Positions 30,010 through 40,645 are shown, counted from the stretch's first letter. The stretch: 64,000 nt of DNA from Pictodentalium vernedei (GCA_031216915.1 CM062291.1:31624484-31688483); one strand, 5' to 3'. Notes: generated from the letters alone by a model not told the origin. Numbers and translations are program-made.

Positions 30010-30600
30010 TATATTCATATATTTTACAAGAGTTTAAACTTTTAAGGGCCCAGTTCCACTTTTGGTGAGTTTCTCTTGTCTTATATTGTCCATACATAAC
30101 ACTCTTCCAACATACAGGATTTTGGTGGTTTTGTTGGCTGTACTCAAGTACCATAGCAGTGGTTTCTGGAGAAGTCTTGGCTGCCTGTATAGGCAGCCAA
30201 GACTTCACTGGACATCACTGCTGAGGCACAGTGTTAACTTATTATGAGGGAGCAAAACCGAACACAATTATTTTTCCAGGTTGATTTGATCAATTTCTTT
30301 AAAAAGAATTCACATGTAAGTCAAAAAATTGAGACATGTGGCACTTTAAGATTTGACAGGGGTACGTGCATATAGGATCTTCTGTAACAGTGTATATCTA
30401 AATATGCAGAATGCCAACAAATATTTCTTGTTTTACGAGAACACACAATGTTCCAAATAAATAGAATATTTATTTTAGTTTTAATTAATATTATTGTCAT
30501 TGCGTGTTTAATGAGAACATGTTGTCCTTCTTGCATAAAACACCTTAAATTTCTACTTTTAATCTCAAGTGAAGGGAGCTCCATGAGATATTCCACAACC
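30010..30600. other. No gene; small hairpin
   Basis: TTGGCTGCCTGTATAGGCAGCCAA at 30177-30200 is a short hairpin, also seen in part at 42048 and 58596. The frames at 30062-30642 carry no recognised domain. Confidence 0.4.
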
Positions 30601-30820
30601 CTTTTTACTCAACGCAGACGCTATGAAAATTTATTATTTTAATTACTATTTTTTAAATTAAAATTTTTTTTTTCAACAAAACTATATCATGTGACCCCTC
30701 ATTGGAACGAGCTCACATGATATGGTTTTGTTTAAATATTTAGAAAAATTTATTTCTTTCAACTGCAGAATTTGCAAATTACGCGGGCGGATGCAGGCGA
30801 TTCGTTAGGTAAAGGGTTAA
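30601..30820. mobile_element. P2 MITE with half of its palindrome lost
   Basis: The left end is degenerate (CCTTTTTACTCAACGCAGAC). The core jumps from GGAACGAGCTC directly to ACATGATATGG, missing most of one arm. The right end TTCGTTAGGTAAAGGG plus TTAA is intact. Confidence 0.8.
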
Positions 30821-30849
30821 GCTGATGTTTATGAGTATCCAGAGAGTTC

Positions 30850-30925
30850 TTAAATTGATTAATTAATTGGTGCTTAACAACACTTTCAACACCCAGGATA
30901 ACCTTGTATCAGAATCAGGAGGCAG
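30850..30925 (-). mobile_element. SINE tail fragment
   Basis: ATTAATTGGTGCTTAACAAC, ACTTTCAACACCCAGG and a diverged continuation match the SINE tail-side segment. Confidence 0.45.
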
Positions 30926-31129
30926 TTCTTAAATAGTGAGATACGTACAGGAAGAATTTATAAGATTTACAATCAGACTAGAGACTAAAATTCAAGTTTG
31001 TTGAAACTATAAGGTTGTATGGTTTTAAGGATCAAGACTGAATGTAGTTCTTTATCCATCAATTTTTCAGGGTCATTCGGAAGTACATCAATAATATGGA
31101 AATCCATGTTGTCAGGCGAGTGGTCCGGT

Positions 31130-31400
31130 CCATTTTTTTTTTTTTTTTTAATTAGGGTTTAACGACACATTAACACCCAGGGTCATATCATGTCGGTGAC
31201 AGTTTTACAGGTGGAGAAAGCCGGAGTACCCGGAGAGAACCACCGAGCAACGACGAGCAGCTGTCATCTCTCCAACATCGTAACTCTGAACTCTGCACCG
31301 CGGCACAGGCAGGGTTAGATTGGCTGAAGACATGCGCACCATCGACGTGCAGTACGCATTAGTACACAGCGTCATTGTGCCCCCATGTAGGCAATCAGGG
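31130..31400 (-). mobile_element. SINE lacking its head
   Basis: TTTAATTAGGGTTTAACGAC tail side, then a well-conserved body (GGAGTACCCGGAGAGAACCA, GCACAGGCAGGGTTAGATTG). It breaks off at GGCAATCAGGGT, before the CCTTGGGCAAG motif. The TTAACACCCAGGGTCATATC start is the 5S-headed type, but the head is missing. Confidence 0.8.
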
Positions 31401-31455
31401 TCCAGTCCATTATAATGCTTACTGATGGGTTTATCATGCTTGTTTCTGATATCCC

Positions 31456-31666
31456 TTAATTCCCTGCACACTGATGTCAAAATATCCAGATTTCAAGTCG
31501 CCTTTTTCCCATAATGCAACTGGGAATTTAACCAATTCAATCTTGTTTGACAGAGCTCAATGAGCTCTGTCAAAGAAGATTGAATTGGTTAAATTTCTAG
31601 TTGCATTATGGGAAAAATTTGCATCCTGAACTTTAGATATTTCGACATCAGTCTGCAGAGGGTTAA
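31456..31666. mobile_element. P3 MITE
   Basis: TTAA ends, TTCCCTGCACACTGATGTCA at the left and GACATCAGTCTGCAGAGGG at the right. The core CCAATTCAATCTTGTTTGAC turns at GAGCTCAATGAGCTC. The outer flanks CCCATAATGCA and TGCATTATGGG are also inverted, so it is palindromic for most of its length. Confidence 0.85.
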
Positions 31667-32390
31667 TGTTCTAAGTTGCGGACATAGAAAGCGCATTCTG
31701 TTTCACAGACGTAATGTATTTTGCCCTTTTTGCCCGTCAAAAGGTAAATCACATTTCTGCTTTGACAGTTGTGTCAGCCTTTTGACCTGAACTTCTGTTT
31801 GGTGTTTCAACCCTGAAAGCAATTGCTTTTGGGTAACTTTGGGCAAATTAGGTAATTTGTGATGATGCAAGGTTGGGAAGGATTGACGATGCTATATCCA
31901 CTGATTTGTGGTCGAGGTGGTGGATACGAAATGTTCAGTTCTATACGGGTATGAAAAATATTGATTCCTACAGTAGGAGATTCCTTACAGTAGGAGAGTT
32001 TAACTGATAGCGTGATCGAATAATTTTGATAGAATTTCTTCACAAAGATTTTTATTTAGAGGCCACACACTAACTGTAACAGTGCCGTGTCCTATTTATT
32101 TTATTTTATTTATTTATTTGCTTCTTTATATGCCATTTTCAAAATCTATGGTAACAAAATGACTGCAACATAAATGTGAAGTCAAGTTTACCGGTGCTGC
32201 CCACTTTTGAGAACTATGGCCGGGGAGTGGACCAGGGTAGTTAGTAACCCTGGAGCACAGAACTTTCGGGGGCCACGGCTTGGCCCAGGATTTTTGGATC
32301 AGGCCTGGGACTCCCTAAGTTCCAACTCCTGTGACAAGCCTTTACCCTGCCCCCGATCCCCGAGTGAGCATCAGCAAGGTAAGTTGCCCG
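31667..32390. other. No gene recognised
   Basis: A duplicated CCTACAGTAGGAGA phrase lies at about 31968-31995, and a short TTTA tract near 32093-32120. The frame at 32207-32428 has no recognisable domain. Confidence 0.4.
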
Positions 32391-32534
32391 TCGTCCTGAA
32401 AATAAGCAGCCTGACAATTGCAGAATGAGGTCCCCAGAGGATGAATTTGATGGTGCTATCCCATATAATGGGTCAATTTATCCTCTGGGTACCTCTTTCT
32501 GTTTAGTTTTGAGACCCTGATTCAGATTGAGGTT
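32391..32534. mobile_element. hAT-like MITE, left half
   Basis: TCCTGAAAATAAGCAGCCTG through GATTCAGATTGAGGTTCAC matches the left half of the 32.63-kb copy, then stops at a SINE fragment. Confidence 0.75.
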
Positions 32535-32624
32535 CACTGCTGTGCTCAGTGGTTCTCTCTGGGTACTCTGGCTTCCTCCACTCGTAAAACTGTCAGACAT
32601 GAGGTGGGTGACCCTGGCTGCAGA
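32535..32624 (+). mobile_element. SINE fragment between two hAT-like copies
   Basis: AGTGGTTCTCTCTGGGTACT, CTTCCTCCACTCGTAAAACT and GGTGACCCTGG match the tail-side third of the SINE. Confidence 0.7.
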
Positions 32625-32878
32625 CAGGCCTGAAAATAAGCAGTCTGACATTTGCAGAATGAGGTCCCCAGAGGGTCAATTTGATGATGCTATCCAATAC
32701 AGTGGGCCAATTTATTCTCTGGGTACTTCTTTCTGTTTAGTTTTGAGACCCTGATTCAGATTGAGGTTCACAGAGGGTAAATTTAGTGATGCTACCCTGC
32801 TGTGCAGGGTTGCATCACTAAATTCACCCTCTGGGGACCTCATTTTGTTGATGACAGTCATCTTATTTTCTAACGCTG
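32625..32878. mobile_element. hAT-like MITE
   Basis: CAGGCCTGAAAATAAGCAGT at the left and a diverged CATCTTATTTTCTAACGCTG at the right. The internal hairpin CTACCCTGCTGTGCAGGG is at about 32797-32815. No convincing target duplication. Confidence 0.8.
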
Positions 32879-32952
32879 CCCGTCATATTGGAATACTAGT
32901 TGCCACTCATGTAAAGAAGGAATGGGAGTGCCCCGTGGAGATGTTCAATCTG

Positions 32953-33158
32953 TTAACCCTTTACTTAACACGAAAAGCAGACGACACTTGCAAACAAAAT
33001 TATTGAATATCTATTTTTTTTTTAATTTTGGTGTCAATCAGCTCGTTCCAGTGAGGGGGCATATGCTATGTTTTTGAGTCAAAAATCTGAAAATCAAATG
33101 GCAATTTTTGTGAATAGCTGGCCGATTTTGGTCGTGAGGTTGGTTAATGATGGGTTAA
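32953..33158. mobile_element. P1 MITE with one palindrome arm deleted
   Basis: TTAA ends. CCCTTTACTTAACACGAAAA at the left. The core has only CAGCTCGTTCCAGTGAGGGG. The right end is decayed (GAGGTTGGTTAATGATGGG). Confidence 0.7.
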
Positions 33159-33498
33159 TAGACTGTTATCTATATCCATATGTACCACAGACAGGTATTT
33201 TCACTTCAAGAATTCTTCACTTCAAGAACTTCAGAATTTGCATCAGTATCCCAACACATTCAAAATGGAGCCCATCACAAAATTAACCCTCAAGCCCGAA
33301 TTTCCTCTCCCAGGCCCTGTCGAGGACTTCCCTCCACCCCATTGGTGACCAAGTCCAATTTTTTCAATAAAACAGACCTTGTTTTGGCATAGTAAACAAG
33401 GACTGCTCCACTTCCTGTGGTTCACAAGGGGTGGGAGGGTAAATAAATAGCTCACAGTTATTCTTTATATCAAGTCTTTCAGCCACAAATTGATATGC
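33159..33498. other. No gene recognised
   Basis: An ACTTCAAGAATTCTTCACTTC-like short duplication lies near 33200. Otherwise unassigned. Confidence 0.4.
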
Positions 33499-33745
33499 TT
33501 AACCCTTTACCCAACGAATCGCCCTCATCCGCCCGCGTAATATTCAAATTCAGCAGTTGAAAAAATATTATTTTTCAAAAAATTTCAACAAAACCATATC
33601 ATGACTCCTCGTTGGAACGAGCTCGTCGAGCTCGTTCCAACGAGGGGTCACATGATATGGTTTTGTTGAAATTTTTTGAAAAATTTGAAAAACTGATATT
33701 TAAAATAATAAATTTTGATATCGTCTGCGTTGGGTAAAGGGTTAA
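33499..33745. mobile_element. P2 MITE, well preserved
   Basis: TTAA ends, CCCTTTACCCAACGAATCGC left and GCGTTGGGTAAAGGG right. The core turns at GAGCTCGTCGAGCTC. One arm lacks the GTGACC-type segment at about 33603, a small deletion. Confidence 0.92.
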
Positions 33746-34167
33746 ACTGTTAAAAGACTTTAAAGTGAAGAAATCTGACATTTGAAACTTTCCTTCAAGC
33801 ACTTAAAATCCCAGGAGTCATATCAGAATTGATTTTATTTATTACTTTCCAAAACATGCCACTTTCCTTGGCTCAGAAAATGTAGTTTTTTATCTCAAGA
33901 AATCTTTTTACTTAATGGGGTATTTGTATTAGATTTATACACACATGTATCTATAATGTATTGTGTCATTTTACTATACTGAGTGTACACAGGAAACAGT
34001 GTTTTACTTGGGTTCTCATACTGTTTGTAGCAATAACTTAACCACATTTAGTACAAAGACTGAACTAATGGATCCAAGATATCCCAGAAATCTGTGTCAT
34101 CAGATAGATAATTATGTATTTTTTAGTATTTTGACTACAGAAAACAGAAATTCTTCTCTATGATCCT
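33746..34167. other. No gene recognised
   Basis: Unassigned AT-rich sequence. Confidence 0.4.
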
Positions 34168-34405
34168 TTAACCCTTTACCTAACATGAAAAGCAGGCAAC
34201 ACTTGCAAAAAAATTCTTTAACTAATTTTTTGTCTCAAAAACATAGGTTATGACCCTCCATTGGAACGAGCTCATCGAGCTCGTTCCAACGAGGGTCATA
34301 ACCTATGTTTTTAAGACAAAAAAAGAAAAAAATAATGAAAATTAATTGGCGAATTTTGAGAATAGCACTGGTGGGTTCTGGCCATTACGTTGGGTAAAGG
34401 GTTAA
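34168..34405. mobile_element. P1 MITE
   Basis: TTAA ends, CCCTTTACCTAACATGAAAA left and GTTGGGTAAAGGG right. The core at about 34240-34305 turns at GAGCTCATCGAGCTC. Confidence 0.9.
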
Positions 34406-34412
34406 CTTGTAG

Positions 34413-34690
34413 AGTGAGAGTGCAATGGCTCAGTGGTACGGCATTGGACTTCAAACCGAAAAGTCCACGGCTTGATTCCTGTCAAGGGTAAATGGGTTGT
34501 GTCTTTGGGCAAGGCACTTCATCCCGATTGCCCACATGGGGGCACGATGGCAATATGTACTGCACATTAATGATGTACTTGTCTTCAACCAATGCTAACT
34601 CTGCCTGTGTGGAGTTAGTATATTGGGAAGTATGACAGTTGCTTGTCATTGCTTGGTTGTACTCTCTGGGTACTCCATCGATGTTTGATG
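34413..34690 (+). mobile_element. tRNA-headed SINE, old copy
   Basis: The head reads AATGGCTCAGTGGTACGG (A box) and GGCTTGATTCCT (decayed B box), then GTGTCTTTGGGCAAGGCACT and a diverged body to GGTACTCCATCG. The tail is missing. Confidence 0.75.
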
Positions 34691-35346
34691 AGCATTAACC
34701 CACTTATGTTAAGGTAATTCGAACATTCAAACAGGCGATCATATAGCGCACTGCCTTTTGCCAAGGTGTGGCATTAGTGGCGAGGAGCTTTTCAAAATTG
34801 CATGCGCGATGGTGCGCAAGCGCGATGACGCACCTCAAAATCAAAAGACTGATATATGTACAGTACTATCTAAAAAAAATAAGATGCAGGATAACCACTT
34901 GAATAGTTCTTCCTCTGAGTGCAAAAAGGCACCACAGTCTCCGGAATCTACTGTTTTTTGTGACGGCACGAAAATTGCCGCGCAGGACTAAAAAAATCTT
35001 GACAAATAATTATATTCAGTGTTGGTACCAAAACTCATGTCAATGCCCAATTGTGGAGCCCCTAATACCAAATAGGGAATTATGGGTCACTTTCTATTTG
35101 ACAGGTGACTTCACCATACACTTTAATTGGTCAAATTCCAATACTACAGTCAATCACAACACTATATTAGGAATAATATTTGTAATTTATCAGTTAAATA
35201 CTAAAATTCTGAATTTGAAGCAGTTTTGGAGACTTTGTAAGCTAAATTCAACAGGCCCAACTTCCCATTTTTCGTTGTAACACAACTCAACAGTGTGACT
35301 ATGGTTAGCACTTCCATGGATATCGATTTACCTACTACTTGGGCAG
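34691..35346. other. No gene recognised
   Basis: 34856-34905 contains GATGCAGGATAACCACTTG, similar to the TM2 subterminal segment. A frame at 34758-34991 is not a known protein to me. Confidence 0.35.
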
Positions 35347-35567
35347 CAGGCTTGAAAATAAGGCGCCTGACATTTGCAGAATGAGGTCCCCAGAGGGTGA
35401 ATTTGATCATGCTATCCCATACAGTGGGCCAATTTATCCTCTGGGTACCTCGTTCTACTTAGTTTTGAGACCCTGATTCAGATTGAGGTTCACAGAGGGT
35501 AAATTTAGTGATGCTACCCTCTGGGAACCTCATTTTGCAGATGTCAGTCTGCTTATTTTCTGGCTTG
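35347..35567. mobile_element. hAT-like MITE, internally deleted
   Basis: Ends CAGGCTTGAAAATAAG and CTTATTTTCTGGCTTG are intact. The internal hairpin is lost: GATGCTACCC runs straight into TCTGGGAACCTC. Confidence 0.85.
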
Positions 35568-35718
35568 CAGGCTGGGCAAGACAAAACAACTCTGATTGAA
35601 GATAAGGGCTACACTTTTATTCCTTGTGTTTTCAATTTGCAAAACTATTCTGACAAAGTGTAGCCAAAAAGATCAAAAATATTCACACATAATTTATGAA
35701 ACAAAAGCACTCAAAGAA

Positions 35719-35862
35719 GAGATCATCTCCTTTATGGACTGATCCCCCAAAAAACAACTTCTCACATATCAGCATCGAGCTGATGGAAGAGATCAATCAT
35801 GTCCTTTATGGACTGATCCTCAATACAAATCATCCCTGCATATCAGCACCGAGCTGATGGAC
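35719..35862. repeat. About 71-bp tandem duplication
   Basis: Two units, each with CCTTTATGGACTGATCC and ATATCAGCAYCGAGCTGATG. Confidence 0.75.
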
Positions 35863-36165
35863 GGCCAAAACACATGAAAGATAGTGTTTTTCGTGCACTT
35901 AAACCAGACTTTGACTGCTCAGATGCTCAGAAAACATTTCTATTGATAATTCAGGTATTAAGTGCTCTGAGTTTATTGACAGTTTTTCATTTTCATGACG
36001 GCAGAAAAATGCCATCTCAATCTGATTTACCGCAGCATTTTCAATGGCATTGCCAAAAGCCACTGCTAATTCCTGGCACTAGGACCATTGCAGATGGTGC
36101 CTTGTTGCACGCAAGAGACAATTTCTGTCACATCTGTCCTTTGTTGATCCAACAAAATTTGTTCC
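35863..36165. other. No gene recognised
   Basis: A frame at 35874-36275 runs into the next MITE and shows no known domain. It may be chance or an exon fragment, and I cannot tell which. Confidence 0.3.
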
Positions 36166-36416
36166 TTAACCCTCTAACCAACGTAACGGCCAAAACCAGC
36201 CAGCGCTATTCACAAAAATCGCCAATTAACTTTCATTATTTTTTTTATTTTTTGTCTCAAAAACATAGGTTATGACCCCTCTTTGGAACGAGCTCGACGA
36301 GCTCAATCTAAAGAGGGTTATAACCTATGTTTCTAAGACAAAAAATGAAAGAAATTAGTTATTCAAGAATTTTGTTTGCAAGTGTCGTCTGCTTTTCATG
36401 TTTGGTAAAGGGTTAA
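36166..36416. mobile_element. P1 MITE
   Basis: TTAA ends. CCCTCTAACCAACGTAACGG left (mutated terminus) and GTTTGGTAAAGGG right. The core at about 36268-36330 has mismatched arms. Confidence 0.88.
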
Positions 36417-36770
36417 AAAAGCTTTAGAGTTGGCCAACCACAAATGTTTTGAAATACTTTTAATGACCTTTAGAGTTTCATGCTCATTTTCAACGACTAC
36501 TGAAGGAGCAAAAGTTAAATTATAATCTATGCCAAGAATCAAATGAACAATTTTTTGTTGGAATCAAAGTTGATTCTCGATATTTTCCTTGTGAGATTCA
36601 GTTGAGAGGATGAATTCTGATTCACCCATGAATTTTAAGCCCCGAACTGGATGTGGATGATCAATCTTCAACTTAAGTTTAGCTACATAAGGTCTATAAA
36701 TTGTGGCTGAACATAGAACATAAACTCAGTACTTCAGTTTATTTATTGGTAGGTATGGTTAGTTTGATGA
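36417..36770. other. No gene recognised
   Basis: 36530-36640 resembles the CAAGAATC / GATTCTTG segments of the 29.5-kb duplication. The rest is unassigned. Confidence 0.35.
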
Positions 36771-36774
36771 CCAC

Positions 36775-37018
36775 ATTTCTGTCTGTAAGTGAGGGATATC
36801 TCTCAGATAGTTGTTTCAGTCTGTAAGCGGGGGAGAGGGGATATCTCCCAGATAGCTGTTTCAGTCTGTAAGTGAGGGATATCTCTCAGATAGCTGTTTC
36901 AGTCTTTAAGGGGGGAGGGGGGCATATCTCCCAGATAGCTGTTTCAATCTGTAAGTGAGGGATATCTCTCAGATAGCCGTTTCTGTCTGTAAGGGGGGGA
37001 TATCTCCCAGATAGCCGA
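36775..37018. repeat. 38-46 bp minisatellite, about 6 units
   Basis: Units alternate between CTGTAAGTGAGGGATATCTC and a longer G-rich form (AAGGGGGGAGGGGGGCATAT), each with CAGATAGCTGTTTC. Confidence 0.9.
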
Positions 37019-37148
37019 CTATGCAGTCTATGCAATATAAAATATCACACCAACAGATTAAACCAACAATAAATCTAGTTTGCATGTCACCACCATTGTT
37101 ATTTAACACCCAATAAATACTTGATACACAACAATTATACTGGTAGAT

Positions 37149-37302
37149 AAATAGTTTAAACAAAAGAATTCTATAACTAACCAATCGGGTGTGTGACATG
37201 TGGATTTCCAAGTATGCAGATTGTCTCATTTCTCATTTATAAATTTTAACGCTTACAATGCCGAGTACCTTAATGGCATTACCACATGCATGTACAATTC
37301 TG
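37149..37302 (+). repeat. 154-bp direct repeat, copy 1
   Basis: AAATAGTTTAAACAAAAGAA to ATGTACAATTCTG. It recurs at 37809-37962 with only three substitutions, exactly 660 bases away. The 506 bp between could be the inside of a small element or part of a 660-bp tandem duplication. Ends are not TG/CA, which argues against ordinary LTRs. Confidence 0.9.
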
Positions 37303-37808
37303 CAGAAAGCGTCGCTGTCCCTGAACATTTGGCTTGTCCTGTCCGGATTGCCTGTGCACCCAGATATAGGCCATACCTTTGTGTCTTCGTCTGTTTACAT
37401 AATGAGATTGTTCATTCAGTTCCCCTGGCTTGTGTTGTGGCCTCATACCTCACCGGCTCTCTACACTTTCAGCTCTGACTCCTTTCACACGTTCTCCCCG
37501 TGGCAGGATGTGTCAGCCCTGAGGTCTCACTCATCTGGTGGGTCAGGCCTCAGGTCTCACTCATCTGTGGCGCTTTCTTCCGCACGAGGGACTACATGTT
37601 AAAAGAGACAACTCATATAGACATCCAGTAATAGCTAGTTTCTCTAGCTGGTAGATTTTAGATTACATGTACTGTTATATTAATGCTTTGTTAATTGTTA
37701 GCATCGGCTACACTGCATTCTATCACTTACTCAATAATAATAAAAAGGGCGGTGTAGCCCGAATCAATCAAACATAGGTGTATTTCTTTCTCCCCGTCCA
37801 TGCTTCAC
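37303..37808. other. Spacer between the 154-bp direct repeats
   Basis: Contains a short duplication (GAGGTCTCACTCATCTG twice, 37519-37567) and GGCTACACTGC / GGTGTAGCC inverted motifs (37707, 37752). The frame at 37258-37602 has no recognised domain. Confidence 0.4.
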
Positions 37809-37962
37809 AAATAGTTTAAACAAAAGAATTCTATAACTAACCAATCGGATGTGTGACATGTGGATTTCCAAGTATGCAGATTGTCTCATTTCTCATTTAT
37901 AAATTTTAACGCTTACAATGCCGAGTACCTTAATGGAATTACCACATACATGTACAATTCTG
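37809..37962 (+). repeat. 154-bp direct repeat, copy 2
   Basis: See copy 1. Identity stops sharply at TTCTG, after which the two flanks are unrelated. Confidence 0.9.
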
Positions 37963-38019
37963 TAGGCACATGGAGTAGGGAAGAGGGCACTTTCTCTTTA
38001 ATGTGGATATGATAATGCC

Positions 38020-38273
38020 CAAGCCAGAAAATAAGCAGACTGTCATCTGCAAAATGAGGTCCCCGGAGGGTGAATTTAGTGATGCTACCCTGCACAGCAG
38101 GGTAGCATCACTAAATTTACCCTCTGTGAACCTCAATCTGAATAATGGTCTTCAAAACTAAACAGAAAGAGGTGCCCAAAGGATAAAATGGCCCACTGTA
38201 TGGGATAGCATCATCAAATTCACCCTCTGGAGACCTCATTCTGCAAATATCAGACTGCTTATTTTCAGGCCTG
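38020..38273. mobile_element. hAT-like MITE with 8-bp TSD
   Basis: Ends CAAGCCAGAAAATAAG and CTTATTTTCAGGCCTG. ATAATGCC (38012-38019) and ATAGTGCC (38274-38281) form an 8-bp duplication with one mismatch. Internal hairpin GCTACCCTGCACAGCAGGG at about 38085. Confidence 0.87.
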
Positions 38274-38281
38274 ATAGTGCC

Positions 38282-38937
38282 CATTTCATCATCTAAAATA
38301 CTCCACCAAACATTCTTTGGCTCAACACAGCAATTACGATGGTATTTCCTGACGATTCAGCTGGTCCGTGTTTTCAATCCAACTCTCTAAGTACCAACTC
38401 TATACACAATACTTTTAGTTTTTGTTCGATGAAGAGTAATTTAAAGAGACTCTGATTCATTGAAATAAGACATGTGAATGCAATCTATGGACCACGGAAC
38501 TACATGTATTGAATTACAACATTCTCTTGCCCTCTTCCCAGATTACAGTCACAGATTGGTTTCTCCATCCCTTGCCCTGTCAACCTTCTGGCTTCCCTGT
38601 AATACTGGCAACAGTGATTGGGTGAATCCATTTGACAGTGGAATAAAAATTTTCAAACACTGCACAATTACATTACCTGGACATAGCATTTACCATCACT
38701 ATCTGAGAGAATTTAAATGCCTGATGCTCTCATTAGGTTCAGTGCACAACAGACCATAATATTACATCTGTCCAACAATGCAGGAAATAAATTATGGGTA
38801 AACAGATTACCAGAAAATTCCTGGTTAAAATTCATTCTTTTTGCCCATTAGGACATGAAGGCTGTGTACAAGTAACTCTCTTAACAGACTATTGACATGT
38901 GATTTAACTCAACCCGCTGAGTTATTTCTCAAGATAT
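38282..38937. other. No gene recognised
   Basis: Unassigned. TTAACTCAACCCGCTGAG at about 38904 resembles the termini of the 12.0/15.5-kb palindromic family. Confidence 0.4.
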
Positions 38938-39435
38938 TTATTTATTTATTGGTATTTAAGGTCACATACTTAAGCACAATGGCTAATTGAGACCGTGACA
39001 GTTTAATGGGTGGAGGAAGCCGGAACACTCGGAGCGAACCACCGAGCACCAACGAGCAACTGTCAGCTCCTCAACATTCTAACTCTGTTTTGTTTAAGCT
39101 CCGCTCAAGCAGGGTTACAGCAGTAATGAATGGTACTTCGGCTTCCTCCTCCTGTAAAACTGTCAAACAAGAGGTGACACCAGGATTCATATAGGTGCTG
39201 CAAACATGGAAAAGTCATGGAAAATTTTTGCTTTTTGTCTGGAAAAATTATTGAAATTTCCCAAGAAATGATATCAAATTTACGAAAATGCAACTACAAA
39301 ACATCATTAAGATAGATTAAACACTATGATGACAAAGGTGGTATTTTTCTTGATCAGAAGTACCATTCATTGAAGACAAGTGCACCACTGACATGCAGCA
39401 TGCCTCAGTGCACAGCGCAACTGTGACTCTACATG
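38938..39435 (-). mobile_element. SINE, tail side and body, rearranged
   Basis: TTTATTTATTGGTATTTAAGG plus body to about 39120. An interruption follows that includes a plus-strand SINE piece (GGCTTCCTCCTCCTGTAAAA, about 39139). Minus-strand body resumes at about 39362 with TTGAAGACAAGTGCACC and runs to a hAT-like insertion at 39436. The inverted GTAATGAATGGTAC and GTACCATTCATTGAAG flank the interruption. Confidence 0.75.
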
Positions 39436-39688
39436 CAGGCCTTAAAATAAGTAATCTGACATTTGCAGAATGAGGTCGCCAGAGGGTGAATTTGATGATG
39501 CTATCCCATACAGTGGGCCAATTTATCCTCTGAATACCTCTTTCTGTTTAGTTTTGAGACCCCGATTCAAATTGAGGTTCACAGAGGGTAAGTTTAGTGA
39601 TGCTACCCTGCAGTGCAGGGTAGCATCACTAAATTCACCCTCTGGGGACCTCATTTTGCAGACGACAGTCTACTTATTTTCTGGCTTG
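39436..39688. mobile_element. hAT-like MITE nested in a SINE
   Basis: Ends CAGGCCTTAAAATAAG and CTTATTTTCTGGCTTG. TCTACATG (39428-39435) and CCTACATG (39689-39696) form an 8-bp duplication with one mismatch. The SINE reading frame CTACATGGGCAATC continues on the right, confirming the empty site. Confidence 0.9.
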
Positions 39689-39821
39689 CCTACATGGGCA
39701 ATCGGGATGAAGTGCCTTGCCCAATGACACAACACAGTAAATCCTGGCGGGGATCAAACCGTGAACCTTTCGGTTTGAAGTCAAAGCCGTATGTAACCAA
39801 CCCACTGAGCCACTGCACTAT
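39689..39821 (-). mobile_element. SINE head part, after the hAT-like insertion
   Basis: CCTTGCCCAATGACACAAC, then a tRNA-like head with a mutated B box (GGGGATCAAACC on plus) and CCCACTGAGCCACTGC (A-box complement). Confidence 0.8.
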
Positions 39822-40025
39822 GTGATCATAGTAAAATTACCGTATGTTTGATATGCTTAGCAATGAGACCCAACCCCAAATCCTCTTTTATGGCCTCCTC
39901 ATCTCCTTGGCAATCAAGGGGCACATGGGATGTAAATGCCATTCTGTGTCATGCATGGGATACAGGACATGTGTTGATGAATGTCTGAGGTGCCTCAGAC
40001 ATGGCTATATTAAGACTCAATGGGG
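39822..40025. other. Short unassigned stretch
   Basis: Contains a hairpin GTCTGAGGTGCCTCAGAC (39984-40001). No gene. Confidence 0.4.
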
Positions 40026-40032
40026 AGAACCC

Positions 40033-40039
40033 TATTAAT

Positions 40040-40090
<51 letters not shown>

Positions 40091-40101
40091 TCGGTGTTTA
40101 A
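40033..40101 (-). mobile_element. SINE tail, left of a nested TTAA MITE
   Basis: About 58 bp of TTTA repeats, then TATCGGTGTTTAA. The SINE continues at 40310 after an inserted P4 MITE. Confidence 0.9.
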
Positions 40102-40309
40102 TCCTTTGAACCAGAGAGCCCATTTTTTTCGGTCCAGGAACATGATACATCATAATTTCATTAAGAAGGGTGGATGCTAAGTGATGGTTTGGGAGACCTA
40201 AGGCTGCACTTTGAAAATATTAATTGGTCTATCCCCGCATAATGAATATGGACTCTTCCAAATTGTTGCCATTGAACTGACATGGAAGATACCACCAGGG
40301 TTCAAAGGG
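40102..40309. mobile_element. P4 MITE nested in a SINE at its TTAA
   Basis: TCCTTTGAACC and GGTTCAAAGGG are inverted ends, flanked by TTAA at 40098-40101 and 40310-40313. Joining the flanks restores the SINE sequence GTGTTTAAGGTCACATACTT, so the TTAA duplication is proven by the empty site in other copies. Internal GGAACATGATACATCATAAT and TTGAACTGACATGGAAG match the 40.9 and 43.0 kb copies. Confidence 0.92.
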
Positions 40310-40645
40310 TTAAGGTCACATACTTATGCAGAATGGCTAATTGTGACCTTGACAATTTTACGGGTGGAGGAAGCAAGAGTGCCCGGAGAGAACCACCGTG
40401 CATTGACGAGCAAATGTCAGCTCCTCAACATTCTAACTCTGTTCAAGCTCTGCTCAAGAAGGGTTACTGCGGCTGAAGATATCTGCACCATCGACGTGCA
40501 GTACACCTTAGTACATGGCATCGCCGTGCCCGCCTGTAGGCAACCAGGACAAAGTGCCTTGCCCAAGGTCACAACGGATGGGATCAAACCTAGGACCTCT
40601 AGCATAGAAGTCCAACAGTATACCATTGAGCCATCGAGCACCCAA
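40310..40645 (-). mobile_element. SINE body and head, right of the nested MITE
   Basis: GGTCACATACTTATGC onward, with a CTAACTCTGTTCAAGC-type body, CCTTGCCCAAGGTCACAAC, and a diverged tRNA-like head (AGTATACCATTGAGCCATCG). The 172-codon frame at 40211-40729 is produced by this SINE plus flanks and is not a gene. Confidence 0.85.

Noticed and set aside
37149..37962. LTR retrotransposon in miniature
   Set aside because: The direct repeats lack TG/CA ends and I saw no primer-binding site or polypurine tract. Kept as direct repeats only.
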